A stretch of DNA of 64,000 nt from Lycorma delicatula (taxonomy: Eukaryota; Arthropoda; Insecta; Hemiptera; Fulgoridae), in NCBI RefSeq assembly GCF_047948215.1, contig NC_134458.1, positions 137,872,536 to 137,936,535 on the forward strand, given 5' to 3'. The notes under the pieces are model-generated. The model saw nothing but the letters and a program-made list of their open reading frames with translations, did no database searches and had not been told where the DNA came from. Positions 25,613 to 36,235 of this stretch are shown piece after piece; within the stretch, counting starts at the first letter, position 1, and the number at the start of each line of letters is the position of its first letter. A program made the translations under genes and the position numbers.

Positions 25613-26365
25613 GAGGTGTGATCAAAAAGTATCTGACCTTAGCGCATAATAATAAAAATCCTAAGTATGTTAAGTTAAATGAATTGTCTTCTTTAAACCT
25701 TCAATGTAGACCCATTCTGGTGTAACACACTTATTCAATGATGTTTCCATTGTTGGAAATATTTTTCAAGTTGTTTTTAATAAGCACCATTTTATCCTCT
25801 TGTTACATTTCTTTTGATCTCTTCTGTGATTTCATATCTCTTTCCTTTACATGAAATTTTAAGGTTAAGAAAAAATCGCAGCGTCATTTCTGGTGAGTAA
25901 AATCATGATTAGCACATTTCAGCTTGTTACTTGCAGTCATTTGACTTTTTGTTTAGTGTGAAAAGTTTTGGGACAAACTTTGCTTGTGCACACTACATCA
26001 CAAGATATTTCATTAAAATCTATTGCACTGAGCCAAATGATAATCCTGCTTCATCTTCAAGCTCTCTGATTGTTATTCAACAATCATTCATCACCATTTG
26101 TTGAATTTGCTTGATTTTTTGGGGGATTTTTGCTGGTGAAAGGTCTCCCAAAATGGTCATTACTTTTAATAGTTACTCAGCCACCTTGGAAACGAATGAT
26201 GCTAGTCTTTAATTTGTATAAACCCATAGCTTGATCACCAAAAGCTGTTTTAATCTTGGTTATTGTCTATACTTGTGTGTCACAAAAACAGAATTTAATT
26301 CAGATTCTCTGCTTAACCTGTTCAGTCAAAATGACACGGCTGGTAAAATCCATGTAATCATTTGA
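25613..26365 (-). mobile_element. mariner relic, internally deleted, minus orientation
   Basis: The left end ATGAGGTGTGATCAAAAAGTATCTGACCTT is a typical terminal repeat of this mariner group. Reading the minus strand from the right gives IKFCF, KTAFGDQAMG and GRPFTSKN, which are N-terminal helix-turn-helix and linker blocks, followed after a gap by decayed C-terminal sequence next to the left end. The catalytic middle is missing and the matching right repeat was not found. Confidence 0.65.
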
Positions 26366-27625
26366 TATATAATTACAAAATTAAATCCTTATTTAATCTT
26401 GCCAAAAATTTACACATTATTTATTGATAAAGAACATCTTTTATATTATTTTATCAGAAAAATCAAATGACAGATAATAAATCAATCACTCATCACATTG
26501 CAATATTCTCTTTACATAATTATATAACTTTTTAACAAAAAATCACAAATATTGTTAATTTATTAATACTTTTATTGCTACAGATTCTTCTGTATGCATC
26601 GGCTCTTGTTTTGAAGCATCTTTAATTTCTATTTAAGATAATATCACAAGACTTGTACGTAATAATTTTTATGGAAAAAAACATTTTTCACTGAGAAAAT
26701 GCATGGCATAGTTAATAAACAGTACATAAAACTGCATATGTTCAAGCTTATATATGTAGTATATAATTAGTAACAACTTATTCAATTCTAGTATATAAGC
26801 ATATTTGTGACTCTTATTTAAGTAGTTCTGATTTGAAGAAATAAAACAATTATTTAGGTTTAAACCTATAACTACAAAGTAGTGTATTTCATACTTCTTA
26901 TGATTAAATTATTATGAAACATTTTTTCAGCTTCAGTAAATATTTTTATTCAATAAAATATAGCATTAATACATAATTTTAATTCAATTGTGTTATTTAA
27001 TTATATACTACTTTTTAAAAATGCTGGTTCGAATATTCAATAATTAAAAGCCATATAAATTGACATCTATTCACTAAAAAAAAATAATTTAATCTAAACC
27101 GTTCACTGTGGATAAAGAAAAGGCTGCCTTACTTAGGCTTTCCAGCCTGTTCAACAAAGTGTAGACAAATATTTCTTATCAAACGGTCAAAAAGTGCAAT
27201 AGCCTCATAATAATAATATTAAAAAAATTGGCAGCAATAGTGCTAAATTTCTCCAATAACTATTTTTCCTTTTACCTGACTTGAATTCTTTCAACATTTA
27301 TTTCACTTATTTTAACATAATCTTTACATGATTAAAGTTTTGGGGTTTAGCAAATGAAAAATTACCAAAACTATTCAATGTAGTTTCTTATCATTAGCTT
27401 TTTCTTATTACCTTGAATTATTCATCCGACTTAATAATATCTTTTTTTACTGAATATTGTTTGTACAGATGTTTAGCTGTGTGATACTAGGAAGCGACTG
27501 TATTTTTCCGTAACTGGTAGCCATTATATAATTTTAATAAGAATTCTTTTTAATTTTATAACTCGTTTTATGTTGTTTGAAATGATGAAACTATGTGCAT
27601 ATTTTAATAACGTTTTTTGTAACAG
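26366..27625. other. AT-rich stretch without a gene
   Basis: Nothing recognised on either strand; no frame above chance length. Confidence 0.55.
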
Positions 27626-27691
27626 ATAGTAAAAAGTGAACTTCCTTGGTGGGTATCAGAAAGTGAAGCGAGTACTGATGCAAATCCTTAA
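27626..27691 (+). CDS. Possible terminal coding exon of an unidentified + strand transcript
   Basis: An acceptor-like tract (cgttttttgtaacag) is followed by 21 sense codons and TAA, reading IVKSELPWWVSESEASTDAN plus P. Codon use and composition (Trp-Trp, acidic Ser/Glu tail) look more protein-like than the surrounding AT-rich DNA. The phase would fit a phase-0 donor, which is also the phase of the Gprk1 PH exon, but no intervening exon is identified. It could be an alternative Gprk1 C-terminus, the last exon of another gene, or chance. I do not recognise the peptide. Confidence 0.25.
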   Translation: MVKSELPWWVSESEASTDANP

Positions 27692-28149
27692 TATTAAAAA
27701 ATAATCCTACATTAACTAATGTTAATATGAAGTGTTTTACCTGGCTACAAACTATTCCAAAATTCATTTAATTCCTACAATTATTAAACAAGACAATATA
27801 TGATTAAATAATTATAAAATGTATTGTAACAAACGGTTTTATTTCTCGTTACAATAACCATTACAGCACAGCATAATAAATTGTTTTGTACCTGCTGAAA
27901 CAGGGATGTAAATAGCTCCATTGCCTGCATTGCTCTCCTCCTGCATTAGTTCTTCTTGCAATATTCTCCCCTGCTGATTGTATTGCATTAGCAATACAAT
28001 CAGTTTGATATTCAAATACAATATTGGCTGATTTAAAAAAAAATTGGATTTCTAGGCCTCAGAATAATACTTGATGTGTAGATTATACCCATCCCAGTTA
28101 TATACCCTTTTGAGACCCAAACAACAAAATATGATGGCAGCAATACTTT

Positions 28150-29100
28150 GTACATAAGTTCTACTAGTATGGATGACAAACAACAAAATTATAAGAGGTT
28201 GAAGATTTCAACTAAAAATTTAATTTTGAATTTAAGAGTTCTTAGGGAAAACTTTTTAAGACAGAATCTTCATCACCATCGTTTGCCTTTATTTATGAAT
28301 GATCTCCACAATGCAGTGGGAGGGGGTTGAGGATAGGGAGTTTGATTATAAGGTTACGTCTTTATACTGATGATGAGGTGATGATGATGATGATGGGTGT
28401 TATTATCCTTGGACTCCAAAATATGATTTGTTCGTTTCAAAGCAAACTGTAAGAGGTAGAACTTAGTAGTAAATTTTTAAAATCAAAAATTATGGTTTTT
28501 CAAGGTGGTTGCCTGGGATCCTGAGAGAGGTGGATGTTTGGTAGGGGGGGGGGAGGTCAAAATTGATATAGTCAATAGTTATTAATATTTAGGGGTTATT
28601 TTTACATCAGAATTATCTTTAGGGATAAATTTTGAGGAGAGAAAATCTGTGGCCAAATATGGACTGAATAGTACTTTGAAAAACTTTATGGTTAAAGATA
28701 ACATAAGTCTTGACCAAAAAATTTGTTTTTGAAGCAGTTTGTAAAGCAATAGTTACATATGGGGAACAAGTATGAGGAAACCGACAAAGTGTTGAAGTAG
28801 AAACATTTCAGCATTTTTTTTTAAGTATATTTATTGCCTCAGTCTATTCCTAATCACAATTTGTATCTGTAGTCAGAGTCCACGCTTTATTTTTTGCAGA
28901 CTTTAATGTTAAATTTCAAATATATTCTAATATTTTGACTCTTACCGAGTGTTAAATTATGAAAGGAATTAGCTGAGGTGGTAATTAAAAGTAAAATTTC
29001 TTGGGCAAAGTATTGGGTGGATTTGGGGGAAAAGTATGTATGTGATTTGGATTTTAAGATTGAATATTTAAAGAGTAGATGGCAGATTTTCAGCAATACA
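28150..29100 (+). pseudogene. Degenerate non-LTR retrotransposon reverse transcriptase
   Basis: The frames give pieces of a LINE RT familiar from arthropods: LPLFMNDLHNAVGGG (28285-28328), RLRLYTDDEV (the F/Y-x-D-D active-site box, second x changed), then KSKIMVFQGGCLGS and ERWMFG, NFMVKDNISLDQK-like sequence (28680-28720), EAVCKAIVTYGEQV (28733-28770) and VEVETFQHFF. They follow the family order, with many stops and frameshifts between. The N-terminal RT and endonuclease are absent. The copy is old. Confidence 0.72.
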
Positions 29101-29286
29101 TAACTTGCTTAACATTTATATTTTATCTTTTGAATCATATTAATCTAAAAAGCTTATAGTTTTTAGATGTAAAATATTTTTTTATTAAAAATATAGAAAT
29201 TATAAAGGTTTTTAAAAATATAAAGATATGATTATCTTTTTATTTATTACTATTAGTATTTTTTATAAAAGTGTAAGTGTAGAATT

Positions 29287-29290
<4 letters not shown>

Positions 29291-29329
<39 letters not shown>

Positions 29330-29336
29330 TATGAAA
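29291..29336. repeat. (TA)n microsatellite
   Basis: About 23 uninterrupted TA units. Confidence 0.95.
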
Positions 29337-30855
29337 GAAAAGAAAATTATTAGAAAATAATTCTAGTTCATACCAAGGGTGGAGCAGTTGTAGAATATGC
29401 TACAAATAAATTATGTAGTAACCATCAACTGCAATATTTTTATGATGGTAAATACTAAAATATATTTTGTTTTATGGCATATTTCCACATTAATTGCCAT
29501 ATTACATGGAAATAATGGTTACTATGTTTATTATAAATAAAATTTGACCTTAGTATATTATTGTATACTATACCAGTATAGTGAAAAAAAATTTGTACTG
29601 TGTATACCAGTATAGTATACAGTATAAAATGTTTGCACTAGTATATATATTTTTTTTCATAAAACTTATTGTTTTTTAGGAAAAGTATATTTGATTTGTA
29701 TCTGTAATTTTACAATCCAATCTAGCTGTAACGCAAACAGTCAAACCTGTGGGGTTGTTAATTTTGATTGATAAGGTCTGTACAAAAAAACAATTATATT
29801 AATAATTTTCTTTCTAAACACAAGAAATCTGATATAATTTGATTTAACTATAAATTAAAATTCAATTAAATTTTTAGTGCTGTTATATCTAGCCCTGGAA
29901 TTTCATTGAATTAAATTTTAATATAGTTTTTTATACATAGATTAATTTTTTTTTTTTTGCTGGTTAGAATATTGAATTTTATTATCAATCTTTTGTTGGC
30001 GATGAAGTAGCTTGGGGTTATAACATAATCTATTTGTGTTTGCATGTATATGTTAGGAATATACTTTCAGTTTGTAAGATTTATTAATTTGCCATAGAGT
30101 AGTTCATGTGATCAAACAATATCTTGCAAATTATAGCCTGAAGTGTTATATACTAGGCTATTGTACTCTATTCTTTCAGCTCTTGCATGATCGTATGATT
30201 GAACCTCTCTTATATCTTTCTCTGTTTTTACTCCTTGTCAATCAGACAGTGCCTTGTATGAGTGCACTGCACTGAAATTACTCTTTCTTCTATTGTTTGC
30301 TGCCTTAAGAAACTGTCAGCTAGTTATTTTAGAAAATTTTTTATAAATAATTTTTATTCATTTTGGTGCATAGTATTTTCTAATGGGGTAAAGATGATTG
30401 TACATTTGATAATTTTGAGATTAAACTTTTTCACTGTTATCAACATAAAGGATTGATTAAAAATTGCTAAAAAAGTTAGAATTAGTTCTTTTGCAATTCT
30501 TCTTTAAATTTTTATTTTTTGAATTTGGCATTAAATCAAAAATAAACTCCTACAAATATTTACTAACCATTAATTAATTTGTTGCCAACTTTACATCTAA
30601 CATTCAAAATTTAAAGAATTGAAAAAAATCAGTGTTTAATTGATGTTTAATTAAAGACATAGTGGGTTGTAGCAGTTGCCAACAATGTTTAAGAACGTAG
30701 TTTGATGTTTTAAATTCACATCATTCCAGTATGGAATTAAATTCACATCATTCCTGCTAAAGTCTATTACTGTTATTAGTTTTGTTAGGTTTTTCTGTTA
30801 CTGTGTTTGGTGGTTAAGTTCTTGTTTTTTGATATATATATATGTATATCAAAAA

Positions 30856-30860
<5 letters not shown>
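29337..30860. other. AT-rich stretch without a gene
   Basis: Contains partly palindromic TATACTATACCAGTATAG-type sequence near 29565-29625 and T runs. No coding or TE family was recognised. Confidence 0.5.

Positions 30861-30892
<32 letters not shown>
30861..30892. repeat. (TA)n microsatellite at a transposon border
   Basis: Sixteen TA units directly left of the Tc1-type element. A TA-rich site is a natural target for that superfamily. Confidence 0.92.
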
Positions 30893-30898
<6 letters not shown>

Positions 30899-31033
30899 TA
30901 CACAGGGTGTTTGTTTTAAAATACAACCCAAAAAAAGGAACTCAGTTTAAAGAAAAATAATGTACTATATTTAATGCAATTAGTTATAAATGTTATTATT
31001 ATTTGTGCAAAACAATTTTGAGGTTAAACTCTT

Positions 31034-31786
31034 TTATAACAAATGTTGAAAGTATCTACCTTTTCCATCAATGCAAGCCTTTACTCTCTTTTTCATATTT
31101 CATGCAACCTTTAGAAGTGTACTTCTTCCAATTTCTCATAATTCTTGAGTTATGTCAGTTTTCAGTTCTTCGATGGTGTGTGGATTATTTTTCAATACAC
31201 AACCTTTGAGATATTCCCAGAGAAAAAATCTTCAGGAGAAAGGTCAGGTGACCTAGCTGGACATAAGCCAGTTAATATTACTTTTTCACCAAAGAAATTT
31301 CTCATAAGGTTCGTTGTTGCTCTTGCCGTGTAATATGTAGCCCCGACTTGCTGAAACTACAAACCTCTCTTATTAATTCTAAATTGCATTACAATTTCTT
31401 AGTAGAGGTTTGCAGTAGGAATGTTTTCAAAGAATATGGGATCAATTATTCTTTACCTGGAATTGCACACCATACACCAATTTTCTGTGGGTGTAGAGGT
31501 GTTGTGAATGGATCATGTGAGGATTGTTGGAGCTCCAGCAGTGATCATTCTGAATATTAACAGAACTGCTCAAATGAAACCAAGCCTCATCTGTAAAAAT
31601 ATACTACTATCCAACACTTTAATGCTCTCCCGAACAAACTGATTAAATCATTGACAGTATTGAAGCCTAGCAACATAATCAACTGGGTGTAATCAATGTG
31701 ATACATGAATTTGGTATGGCTTTAAGTTAAGTGTCTGGGTAACTTTAAAGGCACCACAAATTTTCATAATAATTTGTTAGGCGAGT
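31034..31786 (-). pseudogene. Transposase C-terminal half, other side of the LINE
   Basis: Minus-strand translation gives GLCPARSPDLSPEDFFLWEY with LKG, then NNPHTIEELKTDI and KGRYFQHLL before the stop. This is the third catalytic region and C-terminus of the same DUF4817-type transposase that starts at 34794. Frameshifts and stops occur upstream of it (31340-31780), so the gene is dead independently of the LINE. Confidence 0.8.
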
Positions 31787-31799
31787 TTAAAAAGCTAAC
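31787..31799. repeat. Target-site duplication of the R1-like LINE, left copy
   Basis: TTAAAAAGCTAAC, identical to 34529-34541. Confidence 0.9.
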
Positions 31800-34528
31800 T
31801 TTTTTAAAGAGGTGGGGAATCCCATTTACGGATGCTTAAGCAGTGTCGGGCTCGCTAACAGGTGCCGCACGATGTTATTAATATGCGTATGTAAACCTGC
31901 GCACTACCGACTAAACCACCACCCTTCCTGGAACCGCTAGCGAAGCATTCCTTCTGGAAGGGGGTTACACGCCCACTCACACATTCATACGTCATAGTGC
32001 AATATAACCATCAGTTACAGCAAACAAGAAACATCACCATACATCAAGTAACTATGTAACTATACATACTACACACAAAGAAGTCACACAATATCTGTGG
32101 ATACCAACAGATATGGGAGCGGAGTGTCCGCGGCCTCTTCACGTCAAGGCGACCGCCACATGTACGAGGGACCCCCTAGTCGCTCATTCACGAACCTGTC
32201 CGCCCCCGCACTCTCCGACGCCGCCCATTGTTTCGTGACTCCTCCCATGCTTGGAGGTCCTTCGTCATGATTTTCACATACATTGAAATCGCCTTCCAGT
32301 TTTCTATCATTATGTCCATCAGCTCCTCAGGCTGGAACATCACTTCCCTACCTAGTTCGTCAAGCAGCTCTGTCCTAGGTCCTTCGTATCTCGGACAGTG
32401 GAAGAACACGTGGTATGGCGTTAACTCCTCCTCGCATACCGGGCAGTTCTGTTCATCGTCAAGGCCATACTTATGAAGGTATGCTCTGTATCCCCCATGG
32501 CCCGCCATAAACTGGATAAGGCTGTAGTCCAGCAAGCCATGAGCTCTCTCTCGGCAGCGCCTTACATCTCTTACCAGGCGGTGTGTCCATCTGCCTTTTG
32601 TGCTGCCGTCCCACCATTCTTGCCACTTGTTCTCCATCTCCTCCGTCAGTGTACGTGTCCATCTTCTTCTGTCTGCAGACGAGAGAACCCCAAGCTCACG
32701 TAATTTTATCCGTATTTCGATTACCAAATCTATCGGAAGGATTCCCGCAAGTACTTCTATCGCATCTTTCGACACGGTCCTGTATGCTGTGGTGATTCTT
32801 AGGCAGCACCTCCTGTGTAAGGACTCCATCATGCCTTTGTACTTTTGGTACTTCGTTACTCTCCCCCATACCTCTGCTCCATAGAGTAGCGTTGAATAGA
32901 CTACGCTTACAAGTAGTTTTCTCCTTTGTTGCTTCGGGCCATGGCAGTTCGGGAGAAGGGCAGCAAATAACTTCCTTGTTCTTTCAGCTTTTTCACATGC
33001 CTCCTTTATGTGTGTGCCGAAACGAAGCCGGGCGTCTATCCAGACGCCTAGATACTTAACCGCCGGTCGTGACACTATTCTTTGTTCTTCTAGTGGTATA
33101 ACTATGGTGGGTCTTCGTTTGGCCTTTGTGATCATGACAGCTTCTGTCTTTTCGGGCACCATCTACAGCCCAACTTCGTTCATCCATCCACTTATTGTGT
33201 TGTAAGCATTGGTTATCTTCTTGACTGCCTCTCTCCTGTTCATGGCTTCAGCCACGAGGGCCAGATCGTCAGCATAGCCCAATAAGGAAACTTTTGGGGG
33301 GAGCGGGAGCCAGAATACCCCGTCATATGCAATATTCCATAAAGTCGGTCCAAGTACCGACCCCTGTGGAACTCCCCTTTCGATGATTCGCTCCACTATC
33401 CCATTCTCCACTTCACAGCGCAATTTACCCCCAGTCAGATACGACATTATAATTTTTGTTATGTATGGTGGAACTCGGCGTGTAATCAAGGCCCTACCTA
33501 TTGCAGCGTGTGAGACACTGTTGAACGCGTTTCTAACATCAAGAGTCACCAATATGCATAGACTGCCTTTGACCCGGTTTTCTTCTCCTGTGATGATCCC
33601 TTCAGTTATTCAATGGACAGCAGCCACTGCATCAAGAGCTGATCTACCCCTCCGAAAGCCATATTGATTCTCGGAGAGGCCACCCTTTTCTTCAATCGCA
33701 TCTTCTAATATCTGCTGAATCATCCGCTCAAACAGCTTGGCTAGGGTGTCGATCATGGCGAGAGGTCTGTATGATGAGGGTAGCTCCGGATCCTTTCCAG
33801 GCTTTTGCACAAGGACTCGTCTTTGAGTTATCCATGTTTTTGTGAAAATTCCCTCCCTTAGGCAGGCGTTGTATACGTCCAATATCGTATCGGACCGAGC
33901 CCGGGCCGCCACCTTTACAACTAAGTTCGGTAGATGATCTGGACCAGGAGTTTTGTCCGCTGACATGCGGGCAACTGCCGCCGTGAGTTCTGCATCGGGA
34001 GTTCCGTTCCTATCTCGATGTCTTCCGTCAGTGAGTCCCCGTGTGGGAAGAGTCCCTCTATAATGCATCTAACCTCCGATTCCTCCCTCGAAGCAGGAGC
34101 TCTGGGTTTTAACGCACTTCTCACGAGAAGCTTGTAGGGTCTCCCCCACGGGTCATTCTCCACTTCGGCCAGGAGTTTCCTCCAACATTCTTTTTTCGAC
34201 TCCCGTATTAGGTTATTTAGTTCTTTCTTGCAAATTTTATACTGTGCTGTGTATAGGGCTCTGACGGCGCAATGATATGCTCTCATTGTCAGTTTCCTGA
34301 GGTGATGACATTCCTTCCTTTTTGCGCCTATCTCCGCGTTCCACCAGTACGCCGGAGGGTGATCTTTTATCTGGTGTCTTCTAGGTAGTGACCTGTTGCA
34401 GGCCTCCCGCAGACATTCCACTAGGCGTGCAGCCTTCTCTTTGGCTGCAGGAGTCTCCCCGACTGTTCTTAGATCAAGTCCTTCTGCGAATGCTGCCTTG
34501 TCCAGGTTCCTAGGTCAAAAAGGCCAGG
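31800..34528 (-). mobile_element. R1-clade-like LINE, 5'-truncated, 2.7 kb
   Basis: The element is bounded by exact 13-bp duplications. On the minus strand it holds the end of the linker region, reverse transcriptase, a C-terminal CCHC zinc knuckle, and a GC-rich 3' UTR ending in an A-rich tail (reverse complement of 31800-31806). It differs strikingly in GC content from its surroundings. The 3' UTR shares phrases such as GGTTTAGTCGGTAG, CATACGCAT and CCGACACTGC with the LINE at 55793-57130. The endonuclease domain is missing through 5' truncation. Lesions are few, so this is a relatively recent insertion. Confidence 0.9.
32188..34421 (-). pseudogene. LINE reverse transcriptase ORF (R1-like), nearly intact
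   Basis: The minus-strand product runs from an N-terminal region (KRKECHHLRKLTMRAYHCAV) through RT motifs ADKTPGPDHLPN, SSYRPLAMIDTLAKLFER, ENQYGFRRGRSALDAV, TLDVRNAFNSV, RGVPQGSVLGPTLWNIAYD and the active site YADDLALVAEA. A C-terminal part follows with CPVCEEELTPYHVFFHC (C-x2-C-x7-H-x4-C). Damage is limited to one frameshift near 34000, a TGA at about 33610 where Trp is expected (AVH-stop-ITEG) and a TAG at 33163 just before VPEKTEAVM. RT copies the element's RNA at the nicked target in the nucleus. The YADD residues are intact. Confidence 0.9.
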
Positions 34529-34541
34529 TTAAAAAGCTAAC
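34529..34541. repeat. Target-site duplication of the R1-like LINE, right copy
   Basis: TTAAAAAGCTAAC, identical to 31787-31799. Confidence 0.9.
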
Positions 34542-34542
34542 C

Positions 34543-34794
34543 CTAAAAAAATACATTTAAAAAAAAAAAGTTTTCCAGTGTTTTGTCATTAAGTACTGAA
34601 CATTTCCGACAATGTCTCTGATCGCAGATAGAACCAACCCTTCTATACTTCTTTATCAAATGATGAATTATAGATTTATTTGGTACATTCTTACCTGGGA
34701 ATTGCAATTGAAAAGCTTCTTGGCACAAAACAAAAGATTTAGTTGTTAAATAATTTTCCACAATAAAAATCCGTCTTTCCATGTTCAAACCCAT
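34543..34794 (-). pseudogene. Transposase N-terminus (DUF4817-type), cut by LINE
   Basis: MGLNMERRIFIVENYLTTKS is followed by CQEAFQLQFPGKNVPNKSII and HHLIKKYRRVGS. This is the N-terminal helix-turn-helix of the DUF4817 transposase group, also seen at 8591 and 54601. The reading frame runs into the LINE target duplication at 34529-34541 and stops being family-like there. Its continuation is 31034-31786. Confidence 0.85.
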
Positions 34795-34969
34795 TTCTTT
34801 TTAATAAAAAACACAACCAAAAATAACTAATTGTTCATAAGAAAAAAAAAAAAATAGAAAATTATATCAGCAGATTATAAAACAAATAATAGTGCTGCCA
34901 ACTTCTTCATCTGAAATTATTTTATTAATTTTTCTGAAAAGTATTTTGCATTTTAAAACAAATACCCAG

Positions 34970-36224
34970 TATATATATAAATAAATTAATTTAATGCCAG
35001 AATTCAACACTGATAATCCTCAGTTTTACAAAGGAGTTTATTTCAGTTCTAGACCCCTGCAAATAGATAATTTAAAATAAGCTCAATTTCAAATTTTTCT
35101 GTTACTACATCTGGAATATGGTTTATATTGAGTTTGGTTCATGTTCATGAATCTTCCATGCACGTTTTCTCATAGTACTAACATCAGGGTAGAAATACTC
35201 ATGTTATTGCCAAAACTGTGTAATGACATCAGACTTCAGTTCCTACACAAAAGAATGCAAGAAATAACCACTTTCACTGTCTTTGGGTTAAAGGTCACTA
35301 TCTTAATTAATGCACATCACTTTTGTTCATATGACCATCCTTTCAGTTCCAAAATTTGTATTATATGATCAGGATCTGTTTTGTAATGGCTGTTAACAAG
35401 GCACATGAAGAGTCATAAGAATACTGGTATTTTTTTTGTATTTTGTGAGTGAATTAAGAGGGCTAGCTTTACTCAATAGATTTTCCAACTGAAACAGATT
35501 ATCCCCAGTAAATACATAGGTTAACCCTTGCTAGATCCTTTCAATGACCTTCTGGTTTTATATCCCTTCAGCAAGAGCATAGCAGGATTCTATATGCTCA
35601 GCATATAGAATTCTGAGGGCATAGTACACACCAACACATAAAAGGGAAAATAGAGAAAAATTGATCAAGGATAAGGAGAAGACAATGGTGATGAAAAAGG
35701 TTGATCTACCCACAGAAGAATCACAAGAGGAAACAAAAATTTCACTTGGAAGGAATATTAAGATGATAAGAACATTCTGACTAAAATCATTCAGAGATTT
35801 TTTATAATTTTTATTTAGATAGGACCAGAAGATTACTAATCAAAGATTTTTCATAAACAATAAAAAATATTCTGAAACAAAAATGGCTTTTTTCCTAAAA
35901 ATTAAAAAGACTCTCAAAAGAAGAATAGGGTTTATAAAACAACAATGTTGCCTAAATCTACAATTTTGAGGGATTTAGAAGTGTCCTATTGAATTATAAA
36001 TGAAAAGCCCACAACCACCTAATGAAGTTAAAGGTTGAAGGGATATCAGGAATAACTTTTTCTCTCATTGTCTTTTGTATATAGCCTTTTCCAATGAATT
36101 TTTTCTATTTAGATTAACAGATGAAGCCAGAAATACAAATGGCCAACATACTGAAGACGGTTCTCTACTTATCTTTGTTTAGAAAGATGTAACTGTACTA
36201 ATGAAGTCAGAACTACTATATTTT
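34970..36224. other. Stretch without a supported gene
   Basis: AT-rich with moderately complex sequence. Patches such as EKTMVMKKVD (+ strand, about 35678) faintly recall LINE RT, but not enough for a call. Confidence 0.45.
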
Positions 36225-36235
36225 CATATAAGTTG
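36225..36235. repeat. Target-site duplication of the jockey-like LINE, left copy
   Basis: CATATAAGTTG, matching CATATAAGTGG at 38120-38130 in 10 of 11 bases. Confidence 0.65.

Larger units (their letters stand above)
30901..34969 (-). mobile_element. Tc1/mariner-superfamily element split by a LINE insertion
   Basis: Terminal repeats are CAGGGTGTTTGTTTTAAAAT at the left (30903-) and, reversed, CTGGGTATTTGTTTTAAAAT at the right (ending 34969), each next to TA. A minus-strand transposase begins at 34794, is cut at 34541, and resumes left of 31787 after a 2.7-kb R1-like LINE. Without the LINE and one target copy the element would be about 1.33 kb, normal for the family. Confidence 0.85.

Noticed and set aside
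28378..28398. GATGATGATG run as a regulatory repeat
   Set aside because: It sits within the decayed LINE RT at the active-site region and is best read as a small slippage expansion.
29555..29640. TATACTATACCAGTATAG palindromes as a MITE
   Set aside because: No defined ends or duplication; palindromes are expected in TA-rich sequence.
35650..36220. Possible LINE RT relic (EKTMVM, MAFFLKIKKTLKRR)
   Set aside because: Only short suggestive patches, no ordered motif series.
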